NCBI GenBank assembly: GCA_016932295.1
Contig: JAFGDC010000278.1
Coordinates: forward strand, 1-7,734
Source of the DNA: a candidate division CSSED10-310 bacterium
Lineage (GTDB): Bacteria > CSSED10-310 > JAFGDC01
Reading direction: 5' to 3'
Length of the DNA: 7,734 nt
Both the position numbers and the translations under genes were made by a program. The notes under the pieces are model-generated. The model was not told the DNA's origin and ran no database searches. It was given only the letters and a program-made list of their open reading frames with translations. Shown piece after piece: positions 5,937-7,734 of the stretch; the first letter of the stretch is position 1; each line of letters starts with the position of its first letter.

Positions 5937-6419
5937 ATGGACCTGCCTATTCTTGATAAATTGCGAAAAGAACTGAAACAGGTCGAGTACGAGCTTACTG
6001 TCGCGATCCCAAAAGCGTTGCAGGAAGCGGTCGCCCTCGGTGACATTTCTGACTCCGGTGATTACGAGTCCGCCAAGGAACGCCAGCGTCTCATGGAGGC
6101 GCGGGGTAATCAGTTGCGCGGTCGAATCCGGGAACTGTCCATGATCAAACTGGACAACATTCCGGACGATGCGGTGGGATTCGGCAGCGAAGTGACGCTG
6201 GAGAAAGAGGATGACGGCCTGGAAGTGACCTATGTCATCAGTACGGCCGAGGAGGCCGAGTCAGGTGGTCGGGTCGTCTCATACAAAACCCCAATCGCCA
6301 AGGCGTTGATCGGTCTGATCGAGGATGAGGAAGTGCCGCTTCGCACCTTGCCGGCCGGCACGGGAACGTGGTATGTCAAGTCCTTCAAGACCATTCACGA
6401 GAGACTGAACGAAGAGTAG
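5937..6419 (+). CDS. greA: GreA-family transcript cleavage factor
   Basis: The protein has 160 residues, close to the 158 of E. coli GreA. It rescues backtracked RNA polymerase by entering the secondary channel and stimulating cleavage of the transcript 3' end. Residues 2 to about 75 form the antiparallel coiled coil. Its tip reads GDISDSGDYESAKERQ (35-50). D36 corresponds to E. coli D41 and D39 to E44, the two acidic residues that hold the catalytic magnesium; D39 is thus an E-to-D change. Residues about 80-160 form the FKBP-like C-terminal domain, with FGSEVTLEKE and TPIAKALIGL as the family's usual blocks. ATG 5937 is chosen for the strong GGAGGAG site. The frame is open for 118 codons upstream, but that stretch is leader, not protein. 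The gene probably has its own promoter. Confidence 0.93.
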   Translation: MDLPILDKLRKELKQVEYELTVAIPKALQEAVALGDISDSGDYESAKERQRLMEARGNQLRGRIRELSMIKLDNIPDDAVGFGSEVTLEKEDDGLEVTYVISTAEEAESGGRVVSYKTPIAKALIGLIEDEEVPLRTLPAGTGTWYVKSFKTIHERLNEE

Positions 6420-6433
6420 CGGACTGGTCCGCT
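6418..6433. terminator. Palindrome between converging greA and gltX stops
   Basis: AGCGGAC (6418-6424) and GTCCGCT (6427-6433) form a near-perfect palindrome filling almost all of the 15-base gap between the two stop codons. It could stop transcription from both sides, but neither strand has a T run after it. The hairpin would be short, about 6 bp with a tetraloop. Confidence 0.35.
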
Positions 6434-6434
6434 G

Positions 6435-7734
6435 TCAATTCCCGGCGGCGTTCTCCAGCTTCAATGATGCCTTCGCCAGGCGCCGTCTGACTTCCTCGAT
6501 GCCGATAATGGGCAAGGATTCGAACAGAGGAGGCCCGACAGTGCCGCCCCCGACCGCTACGCGGACCACGTGGGCCACGGGCCGGACATTCACGCCCAGT
6601 TTGTCGCCGGTCTCCCGGAGAATGGTTTCGGCCACAGTGTGATCGAATTCATCCACCGACTGGAATGCCGCGACCACTTCCGACAGAATCCGCCGGGTCA
6701 GTTCCCGGTTTTGCTTCTTGGGAATCAGCAGCTCCGCCTCGTACTCGGGAACGTCTTCGAAGAAGGATCGGGTGAGTTCGACCGCATCCCTGAGGGTTTT
6801 TATACGCTCCTGGACGAGCGGGGCCAGGGTTTCCACCAGGGTTGGATCGGTCTCGATGCCCTGGGAGTGATAGAAGCCGCCCAGCGCCTTCGCGAATTCC
6901 GCGGCACTCAGGCCGCGGATATACACGCCGTTCATCCAATCGAGCTTGTCGTAGGAAAAGGCGGCGCCGGAAGGATTGACGCGGCTCAGGTCAAAGTTCG
7001 CGACAAGTTCCGCGGTGGTGAAGAGGTTCTGGGCATCGGTAGTTGACCAACCCAGCAACGCTAAGTAATTACGCATTGCCTGGGGCAGGTACCCCGCCTC
7101 GCGGAACTCCCTGACATGAACCAGGTAACGAGGATCGTTGCTCTTCTTGCGTTTGCTCATTTTGCCCTGGCCCGAGGGATCGAGGATGACCGGCAAGTGT
7201 GCGAACACCGGCGGGGTCCAACCGAAGGCATCGTACATGATGATGTGTTTCGGTGTACTGGGAATCCACTCGGAGGACCTGGTGACATGACTGATCCTCA
7301 TGTGATGATCATCCACGACGTTGGCCAGGTGATATGTGGGGAAACCGTCTGACTTGAGCAACACGATGTCGTCCATGGTCCGGTTGTCCACCGTGATGGC
7401 GCCGCGGATGAGATCCTGAAACACGGTTTCACCCTGGTGAGGAATTTTGAGCCGTAGCACCCAGGGCGTCGCCTCATCGAGGTACCGCTGGATCTGGTCA
7501 CCGGTGAGATTCCGGCAATGTCCGTCATAGCCCGGTGGCAAACCTCGGTGTTGCTGTGCCTTGCGCATCTGCGCCAGGCGCTCCGGACTGCAGAAGCACC
7601 GGTACGCATAACCGGCGGCAAGCAGTTGCTCGGCATGGGTCCGGTACAGATCCGTACGTTCCGATTGAAAGTAGGGACCATATGGACCACCGGCATCCGG
7701 TCCCTCATCCCACTCGAGGCCCAGCCAGCGCAGG
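6435..7734 (-). CDS. gltX: Glutamyl-tRNA synthetase, lacking N-terminus (5' end outside window)
   Basis: This enzyme charges tRNA-Glu with glutamate in the cytoplasm, using ATP. The frame is open to the right edge, giving 432 visible residues; the missing N-terminus, probably some 50-60 residues, would hold the HIGH motif. The first visible block contains GLEWDEGPDAGGPYGPYFQS, typical of bacterial GltX. C46 and C48 (CFC) and C73 (GHC) match the zinc site of the acceptor-binding domain. DGFPTYHLANVVDDHHM (129-145) is the catalytic-domain block that begins D-G-x-P-T-Y. The second class I signature, KMSKR, is intact at 191-195. The remainder, including KLDWMNGVYIR and LALLGWS, is the stem and anticodon-binding region. 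I cannot tell whether it is discriminating or also charges tRNA-Gln. An internal ATG at 7568 is not the start, because conserved sequence continues before it. Confidence 0.96.
   Translation of the reverse strand, partial: LRWLGLEWDEGPDAGGPYGPYFQSERTDLYRTHAEQLLAAGYAYRCFCSPERLAQMRKAQQHRGLPPGYDGHCRNLTGDQIQRYLDEATPWVLRLKIPHQGETVFQDLIRGAITVDNRTMDDIVLLKSDGFPTYHLANVVDDHHMRISHVTRSSEWIPSTPKHIIMYDAFGWTPPVFAHLPVILDPSGQGKMSKRKKSNDPRYLVHVREFREAGYLPQAMRNYLALLGWSTTDAQNLFTTAELVANFDLSRVNPSGAAFSYDKLDWMNGVYIRGLSAAEFAKALGGFYHSQGIETDPTLVETLAPLVQERIKTLRDAVELTRSFFEDVPEYEAELLIPKKQNRELTRRILSEVVAAFQSVDEFDHTVAETILRETGDKLGVNVRPVAHVVRVAVGGGTVGPPLFESLPIIGIEEVRRRLAKASLKLENAAGN

Noticed and set aside
6570..7046. 158-codon plus-strand frame opposite gltX
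   Set aside because: It lies wholly inside the well-supported gltX gene on the other strand and has no recognisable domain.

Overview
This is a bacterial chromosomal window of moderately high GC content with ordinary housekeeping and accessory genes. I see no mobile element, CRISPR array, tRNA or rRNA. It encodes a peptidoglycan enzyme (MurF), a bacterial transcript-cleavage factor (GreA) and a bacterial-type glutamyl-tRNA synthetase. It also encodes a secreted Ig-like repeat protein and a zinc-ribbon/YIP1 membrane protein, a mix often met in large-genome uncultivated phyla. I cannot assign a phylum from the sequence alone.

Layout. From 1 to 1338 (+) runs the C-terminal part of a membrane protein with a spermidine-synthase-like domain followed by about seven membrane helices; it is open at the left edge. 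A near-consensus sigma-70 promoter (1363-1391) then drives murF (1441-2850, +). murF runs tail to tail into a minus-strand gene for an exported protein with three Ig-like repeats (2837-4555), and the two coding regions overlap by 14 bases. The region 4556-4831 between this gene and the next is divergent and carries a promoter candidate in each direction. It leads into a zinc-ribbon plus YIP1-type membrane protein (4832-5602, +), then a 334-base intergenic region, then greA (5937-6419, +). greA meets gltX (6435 to right edge, -) tail to tail with 15 bases between the stops. gltX is open at the right edge and lacks its N-terminal HIGH region.

The genes do not form one pathway. Each block has its own promoter or lies in opposite orientation, so this looks like a mosaic of single-gene transcription units.

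The most interesting part is the greA leader. A possible promoter (5785-5813) would start transcription at the first base of a 9-bp closing stem (5819-5827 with 5903-5911). That stem encloses a perfect 10-bp hairpin and a second hairpin. The loop of the second hairpin contains CTCCTC, exactly complementary to the greA Shine-Dalgarno. This resembles a cis-regulatory RNA, but I cannot match it to a known riboswitch class.
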